A stretch of DNA of 64,000 nucleotides from NCBI GenBank assembly GCA_947246015.1, contig CAMXQE010000012.1, positions 28,495 to 92,494 of the forward strand, written 5' to 3'. How positions within the stretch are numbered: position 1 is the stretch's first letter; each line of letters opens with the position of its first letter. The DNA is from an uncultured Lachnospiraceae bacterium (lineage in GTDB: Bacteria > Bacillota > Clostridia > Lachnospirales > Lachnospiraceae). The notes under the pieces are model-generated. The model searched no databases and was not told the origin of the DNA. It saw only the letters and a list, made by a program, of their open reading frames with translations. This document shows, one piece after another, positions 8,720 through 16,869 of this stretch. The translations under genes and the position numbers were made by a program.

Positions 8720-9167
8720 CCGCAGCCTCTTTTCCTCTTTTCGTAAACACAAAGAATTTCTGTCCTAAAAAATTAAATACAATAAACAATCCCATCCCAA
8801 ACAGCATCGCCACATTTTCTTCTATTACTTTGGCCGCTATGCCTGTCATTTCCGAAAGTGCCGGGGAATATCCCGCCATCACCTTCTCTACCGTCGGTTT
8901 CGCGATTCCGTACGCCAGCAGATAACATACGATGATATTTCCGGCAAAACGAAGCACCGACTGCCAGCTGTTTTCCTCTACTTTAAACGTCAGTTTTTTA
9001 TTCGCAAAATAGGAAAAAATGCTGCCGATGGTATAGGAAGAACCGGTTGCCACCCAAAAATTCCAATGCAGTACATTATAAAATACCAGATTGAGGACAA
9101 GCCCCAGTAAAGTATTGAACACTCCGATTATCCCGAAATGCAGTATCTCATCCAGCAATTTCTTCAT
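8706..9167 (-). CDS. GtrA-family polyprenyl-phosphate-sugar flippase-like protein
   Basis: 153 residues from ATG 9167, which has GGGAG 4-5 nt upstream; a longer frame reaches 9206. It has four membrane helices and the GtrA signature: FGIIGVFNTLLGLVLN at the start and a SYFANKKLTF turn between helices 2 and 3. GtrA proteins are thought to move undecaprenyl-phosphate sugars across the membrane for a GT-C enzyme. The gene lies between a polyprenol-type GT2 (upstream) and an FAD oxidoreductase, the standard arrangement of a three-component glycosylation system. Confidence 0.85.
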   Translation of the reverse strand: MKKLLDEILHFGIIGVFNTLLGLVLNLVFYNVLHWNFWVATGSSYTIGSIFSYFANKKLTFKVEENSWQSVLRFAGNIIVCYLLAYGIAKPTVEKVMAGYSPALSEMTGIAAKVIEENVAMLFGMGLFIVFNFLGQKFFVFTKRGKEAADEAR

Positions 9168-9240
9168 ATTGCTCCCATACCTTTCTGCCGTCCGCATCTT
9201 CCGCATACAGACATAAGTTCTAAAACATCTTCCGTTTTCA

Positions 9241-9305
9241 CCGGTTCAGAATGTCTTCTTTTCCAAAACAAATCCAGCCTTCACCGGTTCAGAATATCTT
9301 CTTTT
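9241..9305. repeat. 43-bp-period tandem duplication of a gene end
   Basis: CCGGTTCAGAATRTCTTCTT occurs at 9241 and again at 9284. The second copy is the last seven codons of the GT2 gene ending at 9281; the first lies past its stop codon. The 3' end of that gene was evidently duplicated. Confidence 0.7.
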
Positions 9306-10021
9306 TTCATAAAACGCACATGCCATGCCGTCTTAAAATACTTAAAATTCGCCCAAAAGGAATTCTGCGACACACCCTCTGTCCTTGCCGTCCATTTCAC
9401 GGGAATCTCGATAAATTTTACACCCAGACGGATGGGTTTCAATGCCGTTTCAAGAAAAAACGGATGTTTCAGTTCTTCCCAACGGATTGACAGCATCAGT
9501 TCTTTCGGAAAAATACGGTAAGCATATGTGATATCCGAAAGATTTACAAGAAACAATATGGCAATCAGTCTCTGAAAAATACAGTTTGCCACCAGCTTCA
9601 CCTTATTATACCCCTTGAACCCGCCGCCTTTTTTCCATCTGGTAGCCGTAACGATTTTTTCAGGATTCTTCTTCTCCAGCCGGATGAATTCCTGTATCAG
9701 ATTCGGATCCGTCTCCAAATCCGAACTCATCAGCACCACATGGGAGCCGGATGCCATCCCGATTCCTTCCTGCACCGCACCTCCTACAAAGGGCTTTTTC
9801 TGATGATGTATGAAAACAGGGATGACCTGACCGTATTTTGCTTCGATTTCCCCTGCGGTCCTGACGCATTCGGGCGTACTCCTGTCACATACCACAATAA
9901 TGATTTCTGCCAAATCTTCCCTCCTGCATGTGGACATAATCGTATCCGCCGTCTGCATCAGAGAATACGTTTCATCCATGGCTGGCAGAATAATTGAAAG
10001 ATTCTCAAACTTTTCCTGCAT
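9281..10021 (-). CDS. GT2 glycosyltransferase, polyprenyl-phosphate sugar synthase type
   Basis: 246 residues. It begins with the GT-A fold signature LSIILPAMDE, has IIVVCDRSTPE and the donor/metal motif SSDLETDP near residue 98, and lacks the long C-terminal membrane region of larger GT2s. This resembles dolichol/undecaprenyl-phosphate sugar synthases, which load a sugar onto the lipid carrier on the cytoplasmic face. The downstream GtrA gene supports that role. The epimerase ending at 10112 lies upstream on the same strand and may supply the nucleotide sugar. Confidence 0.8.
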   Translation of the reverse strand: MQEKFENLSIILPAMDETYSLMQTADTIMSTCRREDLAEIIIVVCDRSTPECVRTAGEIEAKYGQVIPVFIHHQKKPFVGGAVQEGIGMASGSHVVLMSSDLETDPNLIQEFIRLEKKNPEKIVTATRWKKGGGFKGYNKVKLVANCIFQRLIAILFLVNLSDITYAYRIFPKELMLSIRWEELKHPFFLETALKPIRLGVKFIEIPVKWTARTEGVSQNSFWANFKYFKTAWHVRFMKKEDILNR

Positions 10022-10111
10022 CTCCTACTCCATTCCATCCCCAAAAAAACGTAACAATCCGGCATCTGACCCGCTGCCTGCGGGAAGCTTTCTGCCGCGA
10101 CCGGCGAAACA

Positions 10112-11065
10112 TCAGATTCTTCCCATCCAGTCGTTAAACACATCCGTCAGGGTATCCCGCATCTGATACTTCTGTTCAAATCCAAGCGCTTTAATTCTGC
10201 TGTCATCCCCCAAAAGCAGCGGTTCGTCCGCTGCACGCATCAACTTCTGATCGGTAACGACTTTTGCATCCGTTCCCGATATCTCTACCAGCATATCCAG
10301 AATCTCCGATATTTTATAAGCCTTTCCCGTACAGATATTCACCGATTCGCCGGGATTCCCTTTTTCCAGTAAAAGCCGCATCGCGGCAACACCGTCGCGC
10401 ACATCGATAAAATCCCTCGCGCTTTCCAGGTTTCCCACATGAATCTCAGGCTCCATCTTTCCCGCCTTAATCAAAGCCAGCTGCCTTGCAAAATTCTGGA
10501 TGGCAGTCGCCGGCGGATGCCCCGTCCCCACATGGATGAACATACGGGGCAGGTACACCTTCAGCCCGTAATTGGCATAGTACTGGTATCCCAGCATCTC
10601 GACCCCTGCCTTGGATACGCCATAGGGGGTATGCGGCTTCAGCAGACGGTCTTCCTTCAAAGGACAGTCCTGCGGCGTTATATCACCATATTCCGCACTG
10701 GAACATGCCAGCAGCACTTTCACATCCTTTTTCTCTTTCAGTTCCCTGGCACAGTAAAGCACATTTAACGTTCCCTGATAGTTAGTCATATGCGTCGTAT
10801 ATTCATAGTCCCAGGAAGCGCCGTTAAAAGCCTGCGCCGCCATATGGATAATGATATCAGGCTCCAGCCGCATCACATGGCGCATCAGGGCATCCCGTTC
10901 CAATATATCGCACCGGATGACCGAAGGGTCCTGTATCGCCTCGTTCCTGCTCGCCGCAGAAACACGGGCTATTCCCCATACTTCATATCCGTCCTCCCGG
11001 AAACTCCGTGCAAAATGCTGCCCTACCATTCCGGTTATACCAGTTATCAATACTTTTTGGCTCAT
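10112..11065 (-). CDS. NAD-dependent SDR, GDP-mannose dehydratase / GDP-6-deoxy-hexulose reductase type
   Basis: 317 residues, the usual size of extended SDR sugar enzymes. It has the TGITGMVG nucleotide motif at residues 8-15, SSAEYG at 122-127 and the catalytic Tyr148-x3-Lys152. HPPATAIQNFARQLALI and the C-terminal layout resemble GDP-mannose 4,6-dehydratases and the Rmd reductase that makes GDP-rhamnose. SSAEYG in place of SSSE/STSE leans toward the reductase. It heads a minus-strand run with GT2, GtrA and the FAD enzyme, so a 6-deoxyhexose is a likely product of this locus. Confidence 0.7.
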   Translation of the reverse strand: MSQKVLITGITGMVGQHFARSFREDGYEVWGIARVSAASRNEAIQDPSVIRCDILERDALMRHVMRLEPDIIIHMAAQAFNGASWDYEYTTHMTNYQGTLNVLYCARELKEKKDVKVLLACSSAEYGDITPQDCPLKEDRLLKPHTPYGVSKAGVEMLGYQYYANYGLKVYLPRMFIHVGTGHPPATAIQNFARQLALIKAGKMEPEIHVGNLESARDFIDVRDGVAAMRLLLEKGNPGESVNICTGKAYKISEILDMLVEISGTDAKVVTDQKLMRAADEPLLLGDDSRIKALGFEQKYQMRDTLTDVFNDWMGRI

Positions 11066-11207
11066 ATCTTTTTCTTTCCTTTGTTCTATTCTAATCTTTT
11101 TTCTGTTTCTATTTCTGTTTTTCTAGTTCTGTTTCTTGTTTCTGCTTTCTCTGGTTCTGTTTCTTGTTTCCTATCCGTTCCGGCCGCATCCGGCCGCCGT
11201 AAGCGTC

Positions 11208-12701
11208 TCAGTGTCCGGTCAGTATCAGCCATATGAACTGCGCATTAGAACGCACATATCTCCTTAACAGCCTTTTGGGATCCTGTATGAGACGATACAG
11301 CCATTCCAAATAAAATTCCTGCATCCACTTCGGCGCACGTTTTGCCGTTCCCGCATGGAAATCAAACGCGGCCCCCACACCGAGCATCACCGCATTAACC
11401 TTTCCACGGTGCTCATACATCCACCGTTCCTGCTTGGGCGCTCCCAATCCTACCCATAGGAAATCCGGTTTCGCCGCATTGATTCTCTCTATCGTCTCGA
11501 TATCCTCTTCCTCTGTCAGTTTCCGGAAAGGCGGGGAATAAACCCCTGCAATATTCAGTCTCGGATACTTTTCCCTGAGATTCTTTTCCAGCGCTTTCAA
11601 TGTCTGCTCCGTGCTGCCGTAAAAGTAATGACTGTACCCTTCCTCCTCTGAAACACGCAGTATCTCAGGCATCAAATCCGGCCCGGCTACCCGCTGGGCA
11701 GTCCCATAGCCCCGCATCCGGCAGATTAAGGACAGAGGTTTGCCGTCCGGCACCGCAATGACCGCACTGTTCTGCACCACACGATAAGAGGGGTCGTTAT
11801 AGGCCATGACCGTCGTATGCACATTTGATACACAGACATATTCCCCGCGCAGTTTTTCCAAATCCCTGGTCAGAAAATGTATGACCGATTTCATATTCGT
11901 CACAGCGATATCCACGCCCAGAATATTACAGCTTTTCGGCTCCGTAATCCTCATCTGGTTCCTGTATTTAAAAAATATAGGAATAATCTCCATATCATCC
12001 ATCAGATAACGGCGGTACAGTCTCCTTGGCTCTTTCATCAGCCGGTAAAACCATTCCAGCCCCACATAACTTACCCACTTGGGCGCACGCTTTACCACTC
12101 CAGCCTCGAAATCAATGGTCGCGCCGATATGAAGCGTCAGCGGCACGTTCAGTAAATCCCTGTATTTATAATAAAATTTTTCCTGCTTCGGACTTCCCAG
12201 CCCGATACAAAGGATATCCGGTTTCGTCCGGTTGATTTTTCTGATGATACCGGATATCTCCTCCGCATTGTTTTCAAACGTATAGCTGGGAGAGTATACC
12301 CCGGCAATTTTCAGGTTCTTATATTTTTTCATCAAATTGATGGCCGCTTTCTTTGCCACTCCCTCCGCCGCCCCCAGCAGGAACACGGAAAAACCTTCCC
12401 TTGCCGCCATCTTGCAGACTTCCGGAAAATAGTCCGAACCGGATATCTTCTCCTTTATCGGTGCCCCCATAAGCCTGGACATCCAAATAAGGGGCTTGCC
12501 GTCGGTCAGCACCAAATCCGCCCCTTCATATATCTCCCGGAATAACCGGTCATGCTCAATCCTGACGATATGGTCCACATTCGGCGTCACGACATAACTG
12601 TTCCGCTTACTCAGAATCAGCTGTTTCGCCCGCTCCACTGCCTCTTCCATCGTCAGATTGTCCACATGCGTATTTAAGAACTTCATTCTTTTATCACTCA
12701 T
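11208..12701 (-). CDS. Tandem WecG/TagA/CpsF glycosyltransferase, two domains in one chain
   Basis: 497 residues, twice the family length. Domain 1 (about 5-250) has TPNVDH, VLTDGKPLIW and GLGSPKQEKF; domain 2 (about 255-497) has SNVHTT, AVPDGKPLSL and GLGAPKQERW. Both keep the DGKP and G-x-PKQE motifs and the RAPKW / LEW-YRL tail that binds the membrane. These enzymes transfer N-acetylmannosamine, glucose or a relative to a lipid-linked sugar in teichoic-acid and exopolysaccharide synthesis. The two halves differ clearly, so the duplication is old and both may be active. Confidence 0.85.
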   Translation of the reverse strand: MSDKRMKFLNTHVDNLTMEEAVERAKQLILSKRNSYVVTPNVDHIVRIEHDRLFREIYEGADLVLTDGKPLIWMSRLMGAPIKEKISGSDYFPEVCKMAAREGFSVFLLGAAEGVAKKAAINLMKKYKNLKIAGVYSPSYTFENNAEEISGIIRKINRTKPDILCIGLGSPKQEKFYYKYRDLLNVPLTLHIGATIDFEAGVVKRAPKWVSYVGLEWFYRLMKEPRRLYRRYLMDDMEIIPIFFKYRNQMRITEPKSCNILGVDIAVTNMKSVIHFLTRDLEKLRGEYVCVSNVHTTVMAYNDPSYRVVQNSAVIAVPDGKPLSLICRMRGYGTAQRVAGPDLMPEILRVSEEEGYSHYFYGSTEQTLKALEKNLREKYPRLNIAGVYSPPFRKLTEEEDIETIERINAAKPDFLWVGLGAPKQERWMYEHRGKVNAVMLGVGAAFDFHAGTAKRAPKWMQEFYLEWLYRLIQDPKRLLRRYVRSNAQFIWLILTGH

Positions 12702-12845
12702 AAAAGAAAAACCTCTTCACCTGTCAAAATTATATTCTATACCACTTTACCATTAATGACGGGATTTTTCAAACTATATTGGAAATTTATTATTTCATAT
12801 TATATCAATTGATTATTTCAATTCCCTGTTTCAATTTCTTATTTC

Positions 12846-13790
12846 TTATAGATTCCGGTACCAGTCAAATAATCCGTCCCCCCAGAAAAACTCCGGCCCG
12901 TATGATAAAATCCCAAACTCAGGCTCTATCCTGTTCCGTATGGCATTGCGGCAGTTTTCTGCACTTTCCGGTTCATGCATGGATTCCAGATACCACAGCA
13001 GGAAATAAACCAGCTCATTCAGAAAACTCTGCTCATATAACGGATACAATCCCTGTCTTTTTAATTCCTGCCCCAACATCAGCCACATTTTCAAACCGCT
13101 CATCCAGTCTCTATCCTTTATATCAGACAAAGAGCCCGGCACATCTACCCTGTGCGTAACAAAAACATCATCCATATAGGAAATCCTCTCCGCCACAGCC
13201 AAAAGCATATATACAAAAAATCCATCCTCTGACGAACGGAAATCCGGAAATTTATATCCGGAACAGCTCACAAAGTCCGTCCGGAACAGCTTATCCCATG
13301 CCCATCCCTTCGTAATCTGGAATATTCCCGCACAGTTTAAAGAGCTGCCGCAAAACAAATCCTTCCTGCGGAAGAATAGTTCTTCAAAGTCCATGTTGAT
13401 TTCCCGTATTTCGCTGCGTGCTTCACTGTATTCCGCATAACAGCAAATCGTAATATCCGCTTTGTATTTTTCCGCCCTGCGGTACATTTTCTCCAGCATA
13501 TCCGGAGCAAAATAATCATCTGCATCCAAAAAAGACAGATACTCCCCTGCCGCATATTTCATGCCGTGATTCCTTGCCTCACCGGCAAACCGGTTCTTCT
13601 GCGTCAGGACTTTTATCCGGGAATCCTTCCGTGCATATTCCGCCAGAATCTGCGGCGAACTGTCCGTAGAACCGTCATCCACACATATGATTTCCATTTC
13701 TTCCAATGTCTGCCCTCGCAGACTGTCCAGACATTGTTTCAAATACCGTTCTTCGTTATAAACCGGAACAATAACCGACACCCTGACCAT
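12846..13790 (-). CDS. GT2 glycosyltransferase
   Basis: 314 residues. The N-terminal GT-A domain has VSVIVPVYNEERYLKQCLDS, ICVDDGSTDSS and the metal-binding SFLDADDYF; the C-terminal third is helical with no membrane segment. It is a soluble capsule/teichoic-type GT2 that adds single sugars to a growing glycan. It lies alone, divergent from the TPR glycosyltransferase at 14009, with about 220 bp between them. Confidence 0.85.
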   Translation of the reverse strand: MVRVSVIVPVYNEERYLKQCLDSLRGQTLEEMEIICVDDGSTDSSPQILAEYARKDSRIKVLTQKNRFAGEARNHGMKYAAGEYLSFLDADDYFAPDMLEKMYRRAEKYKADITICCYAEYSEARSEIREINMDFEELFFRRKDLFCGSSLNCAGIFQITKGWAWDKLFRTDFVSCSGYKFPDFRSSEDGFFVYMLLAVAERISYMDDVFVTHRVDVPGSLSDIKDRDWMSGLKMWLMLGQELKRQGLYPLYEQSFLNELVYFLLWYLESMHEPESAENCRNAIRNRIEPEFGILSYGPEFFWGDGLFDWYRNL

Positions 13791-13900
13791 ACGCTGCTGT
13801 ATGCCTCCCTGTATTCATAAGTCGTAAGTAACTATACTATATCATCCAACCGGCCTTCCGGTCAACCGAACCGAATTTTTACGGTAAGCATAAAAATTGA

Positions 13901-13929
13901 TTGTAAAATACAAAAGGTTTCCTTATAAT
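13901..13929 (+). promoter_or_regulatory. Probable SigA promoter for the flagellin-glycosyltransferase pair
   Basis: TTGTAA at 13901-13906 and TATAAT at 13924-13929 with a 17-bp spacer, about 80 nt before the start codon at 14009. Confidence 0.55.
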
Positions 13930-14008
13930 CAATATAGACAACGGATGTCCGCCGTATGGAAGGCTATCCGCGTCCTACCCATCCGAACATTTAATGGAGG
14001 TACCTGAC

Positions 14009-15100
14009 ATGCTCCCTATATCCGTCTGTATCATAGCTAAAAACGAAGAAAACTATATCGGGGAATGCCTCCGCCGGCTTTCCTGCCATGACTGGGAAAT
14101 TATCGTTGTAGATACCGGTTCCACTGACAGAAGCGTAGAAATTGCACGTACTTATACTCCCCATGTATATCATTTTGACTGGGTAAACGACTTCAGCGCG
14201 GCAAGAAACTATTCCATTTCCAGGGCATCCAATGATTATATTCTTATCGTAGACTGCGATGAATATCTGGAACAGGATGAAACTACCGGACAACTGATTG
14301 CCCGTCTTCCACAGTTGCTTTCACCAGGACAGGCCGGAATGCTGAACCGAATCAGCCCTGCGGCAGATACTGCTGACGGGCAGCGGGAAAACGATACCTC
14401 CGCGTCTTTGGTTCATGAGCATATTGCACGTTTTTTCCACCGGAAGCATATCCATTATGAAGGTTCTATTCATGAACAGCTCGCGGCTATTGATGGAAAA
14501 CCACTGGAATTTGTTCCTGTCCCGCTGACTTTCTATCATGTCGGGTACAGCACTTTGGCCATCAAAAAAGAAAAAGCCGCCAGAAATATCACCCTGCTGG
14601 AAGCAGAACTGGAAAAAAGCGGTACCAGCCCTTATCTTCTTTTCCAATTAGGCCAGTCCTATTTCGGGCTGTCGGATTATGAACAGGCGCTTCCATATTT
14701 TGAACAGGCCCTTTCCATGGAGGTCAACGAAAAAGAAGATTATGTCCAGACTATGATAGAATCCTATGGTTACTGTCTGCTGAATCTTGGATTCCATGCG
14801 AAAGCATTAGAACTGGAAGGCATATATGACATTTTCTCTAAAACTGCAGATTTTGTCTTTTTGATGGGACTCATCTACCTGAACAACGCCATGTTTCAGG
14901 CGGCAATACATGAATTCCAAAAAGCGACAGCCATTCCTGTCTATGCTGTGGACGGAGTGAACAGTTATAAAGCTTATTATAATATCGGTGTCATTTACGA
15001 ATGCATGGGGAATCTCCCCAAAGCCCTGGAGTACTATAACAAATGCGGCACCTATACGCCGGCGTTGGAGCGGAAACGTGCGATTTCAGCCAAGCCGTAA
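14009..15100 (+). CDS. GT2 glycosyltransferase with C-terminal TPR repeats
   Basis: 363 residues from ATG 14009, which has GGAGG 8 nt upstream; the ATG at 13994 overlaps that site and is less likely. Residues 1-95 carry ISVCIIAKNEE, VDTGSTDRS and LIVDCDEYLEQD, the GT-A fold with DCDE as metal motif. After about residue 190 come TPR-like units (YLLFQLGQSYF, then AYYNIGVIYECMGN). This architecture is common in SunS-like and flagellin O-glycosyltransferases, where TPRs hold the acceptor protein. With the next gene it faces the flagellin gene, so flagellin is the likely acceptor. Confidence 0.75.
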   Translation: MLPISVCIIAKNEENYIGECLRRLSCHDWEIIVVDTGSTDRSVEIARTYTPHVYHFDWVNDFSAARNYSISRASNDYILIVDCDEYLEQDETTGQLIARLPQLLSPGQAGMLNRISPAADTADGQRENDTSASLVHEHIARFFHRKHIHYEGSIHEQLAAIDGKPLEFVPVPLTFYHVGYSTLAIKKEKAARNITLLEAELEKSGTSPYLLFQLGQSYFGLSDYEQALPYFEQALSMEVNEKEDYVQTMIESYGYCLLNLGFHAKALELEGIYDIFSKTADFVFLMGLIYLNNAMFQAAIHEFQKATAIPVYAVDGVNSYKAYYNIGVIYECMGNLPKALEYYNKCGTYTPALERKRAISAKP

Positions 15101-15109
15101 ATGTATCCG

Positions 15110-15148
15110 CAAACTTGATATGCGCAAAAAGCAGCGCAGGAATGAGGA
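15110..15148 (+). repeat. 39-bp repeat carrying the ribosome binding site, copy 2
   Basis: Second copy of the element at 4495-4533 (2 differences). It starts 10 nt after the stop of the TPR glycosyltransferase and puts AGGA 5 nt before ATG 15154. The extra left-hand complement seen at copy 1 is absent here. Confidence 0.8.
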
Positions 15149-15153
15149 CAACC

Positions 15154-16836
15154 ATGGACGAAATCATATGCTATACTGCCCGTCTGCCGGAAAACACCCA
15201 AAAAAACATTTCCTTTCTGGAACTTCTTTTAGATGATAACTGGGCGGACGGCAGAATCGAATATCCTGAAAATCTGACCGCTGAAACAGGTAGCATGAAT
15301 CATAAACTGACAGCCAAACAGACTTATGAATTTCTTCTGCGGGCAGTCCAAAAATATCCTTTCAGAGCCATCGGTGTTTCTTCTTCCGCAGCCGGAGCCG
15401 GTCATCCGCAGACTTCCGTAAGCCGGGACACTTACCGCACCGATGCTTATATTGCGGGCAAATACCAAAAAGAACTTCTGTCTTCCGGTTATTTTAATCT
15501 GGTGGTACAAACCCTGTTAGCCGATGCATCCCGGCTTCCTAATCCTAAAGAAGCGGTCTCATGGCTGGAAAAAATGATTTCCCACAGCGATGAATTTTAC
15601 GAAATCGATGATGCCACCCGCCCTATCCTGATTTACCGCGGTTCCGATACCTGTTATAATACTCTGAACCAGTTTGCCGATGAACTGGCGGCCGCACTGC
15701 GCATCTGCGGACAGCCGGTAGAAGTTTTCGATGTACAGAAAGCGGGAAACCAGGCACTGACCAAATACATTAACTGCCGTTTTAAAGCCATTATCGGCAT
15801 ACAGACCTACGTTTTTTCCATTCTGATGCAGGATAACAAAACCAATCTTCATGACCTCATAATCGGACCCAAATACAATTTAATCCTTGACCATCCTGCA
15901 TGGATGAAAGAACATATTGAAAACGGTCCCGCAGACTATTATCTGCTGACCCATGACCGTAATTACTGTGCTTTCGCCAAACGTTACTATAAAAATATAA
16001 AAGACTGCCTTTACTTCCCTCCGGGTGGAATGCTCCCGAAACCGGATAACAGCAGGCGGTTCCCTGCCGGACAATACGCTGTCCTGCAGCCCAAAACAGA
16101 AAAACAATACGATATTACCTTTATCGGGTCTTACCGCGACTATCGGGAACGTCTGGCAGTCATATACGCCTATGACCGCACGCACCGCTTCTTAGCTGCG
16201 CACTTTATCCAAAGGATGAGACGGCATCCAAATGAAACTGCCGAACAATCCTTTGCGCATACGCTGAACGGTTATGGGATGAAACTGAATGACCGGGATT
16301 TTTTGAACCTGTTTTTCGAGCTTCGGCAGGCATGTTTCTGCACCATGCTCTATTTCCGTGAGAAAATTATCCGCACGCTTCTTGATGCCGGTATCAACAT
16401 CCATGTTTACAGTGACAGCTGGGAAAAATCCCCCTTTGCAGACCATCCCTGTCTTCACTGCCACCCTGCGCTAAGTATGGAAGAAAGTCTGGAAGTCATG
16501 CAGAAATCGCGTATCTCTCTCAATATCATGTCCTGGCACAAAGACGGACTCACGGAACGCATACTGAACAGTATGCTCTGTCATTCTGTTGTCCTGTCGG
16601 ACCGGAGCGCCATATTGGAAGAGGAATTTACAGATAAAGAAGACCTCCTTCTTTTTGATTTGAAACAGACCGACCTGCTGCCTTCGCAAATCAAAGAAAT
16701 TCTTGCCGATGACTGCCGGCTGCAGCAGATTGCCGATTGCGGCTACCAAAAAGCGGTACAGAAACATTTGTGGCGTCATCGGGCTGAACGGCTGCTTGAC
16801 ATACTGCATACAAATGTATCCGCCCAACCGGTATAG
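15154..16836 (+). CDS. CgeB/DUF3880-like glycosyltransferase, probable flagellin modification
   Basis: 560 residues from ATG 15154, set by the AGGA in the repeat leader; a longer frame starts at 15043 inside the previous gene. The C-terminal half has the layout of GT-B enzymes of the Glyco_trans_1_2 type: a NIHVYSDSW strand, then SMEESLEVMQKSRISLNIMS and DGLTERILNSMLCHSVVLSD, where Glu of LTERI is the usual donor-site acid. The N-terminal half resembles DUF3880 proteins. Such enzymes sit next to flagellin genes in many clostridia. It is co-transcribed with the TPR glycosyltransferase and ends in a shared bidirectional terminator. Confidence 0.7.
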   Translation: MDEIICYTARLPENTQKNISFLELLLDDNWADGRIEYPENLTAETGSMNHKLTAKQTYEFLLRAVQKYPFRAIGVSSSAAGAGHPQTSVSRDTYRTDAYIAGKYQKELLSSGYFNLVVQTLLADASRLPNPKEAVSWLEKMISHSDEFYEIDDATRPILIYRGSDTCYNTLNQFADELAAALRICGQPVEVFDVQKAGNQALTKYINCRFKAIIGIQTYVFSILMQDNKTNLHDLIIGPKYNLILDHPAWMKEHIENGPADYYLLTHDRNYCAFAKRYYKNIKDCLYFPPGGMLPKPDNSRRFPAGQYAVLQPKTEKQYDITFIGSYRDYRERLAVIYAYDRTHRFLAAHFIQRMRRHPNETAEQSFAHTLNGYGMKLNDRDFLNLFFELRQACFCTMLYFREKIIRTLLDAGINIHVYSDSWEKSPFADHPCLHCHPALSMEESLEVMQKSRISLNIMSWHKDGLTERILNSMLCHSVVLSDRSAILEEEFTDKEDLLLFDLKQTDLLPSQIKEILADDCRLQQIADCGYQKAVQKHLWRHRAERLLDILHTNVSAQPV

Positions 16837-16853
16837 AACCGGCCGGGCGGATA
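16817..16853. terminator. Bidirectional terminator between glycosyltransferase and flagellin
   Basis: TATCCGCCC (16817-16825) pairs perfectly with GGGCGGATA (16845-16853), with an inner CCGG/CCGG pair. It spans the stop codon of the plus-strand gene and lies 16 nt past the flagellin stop, so it can serve both converging genes. Confidence 0.75.
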
Positions 16854-16869
16854 TCGTAATTATTATATT

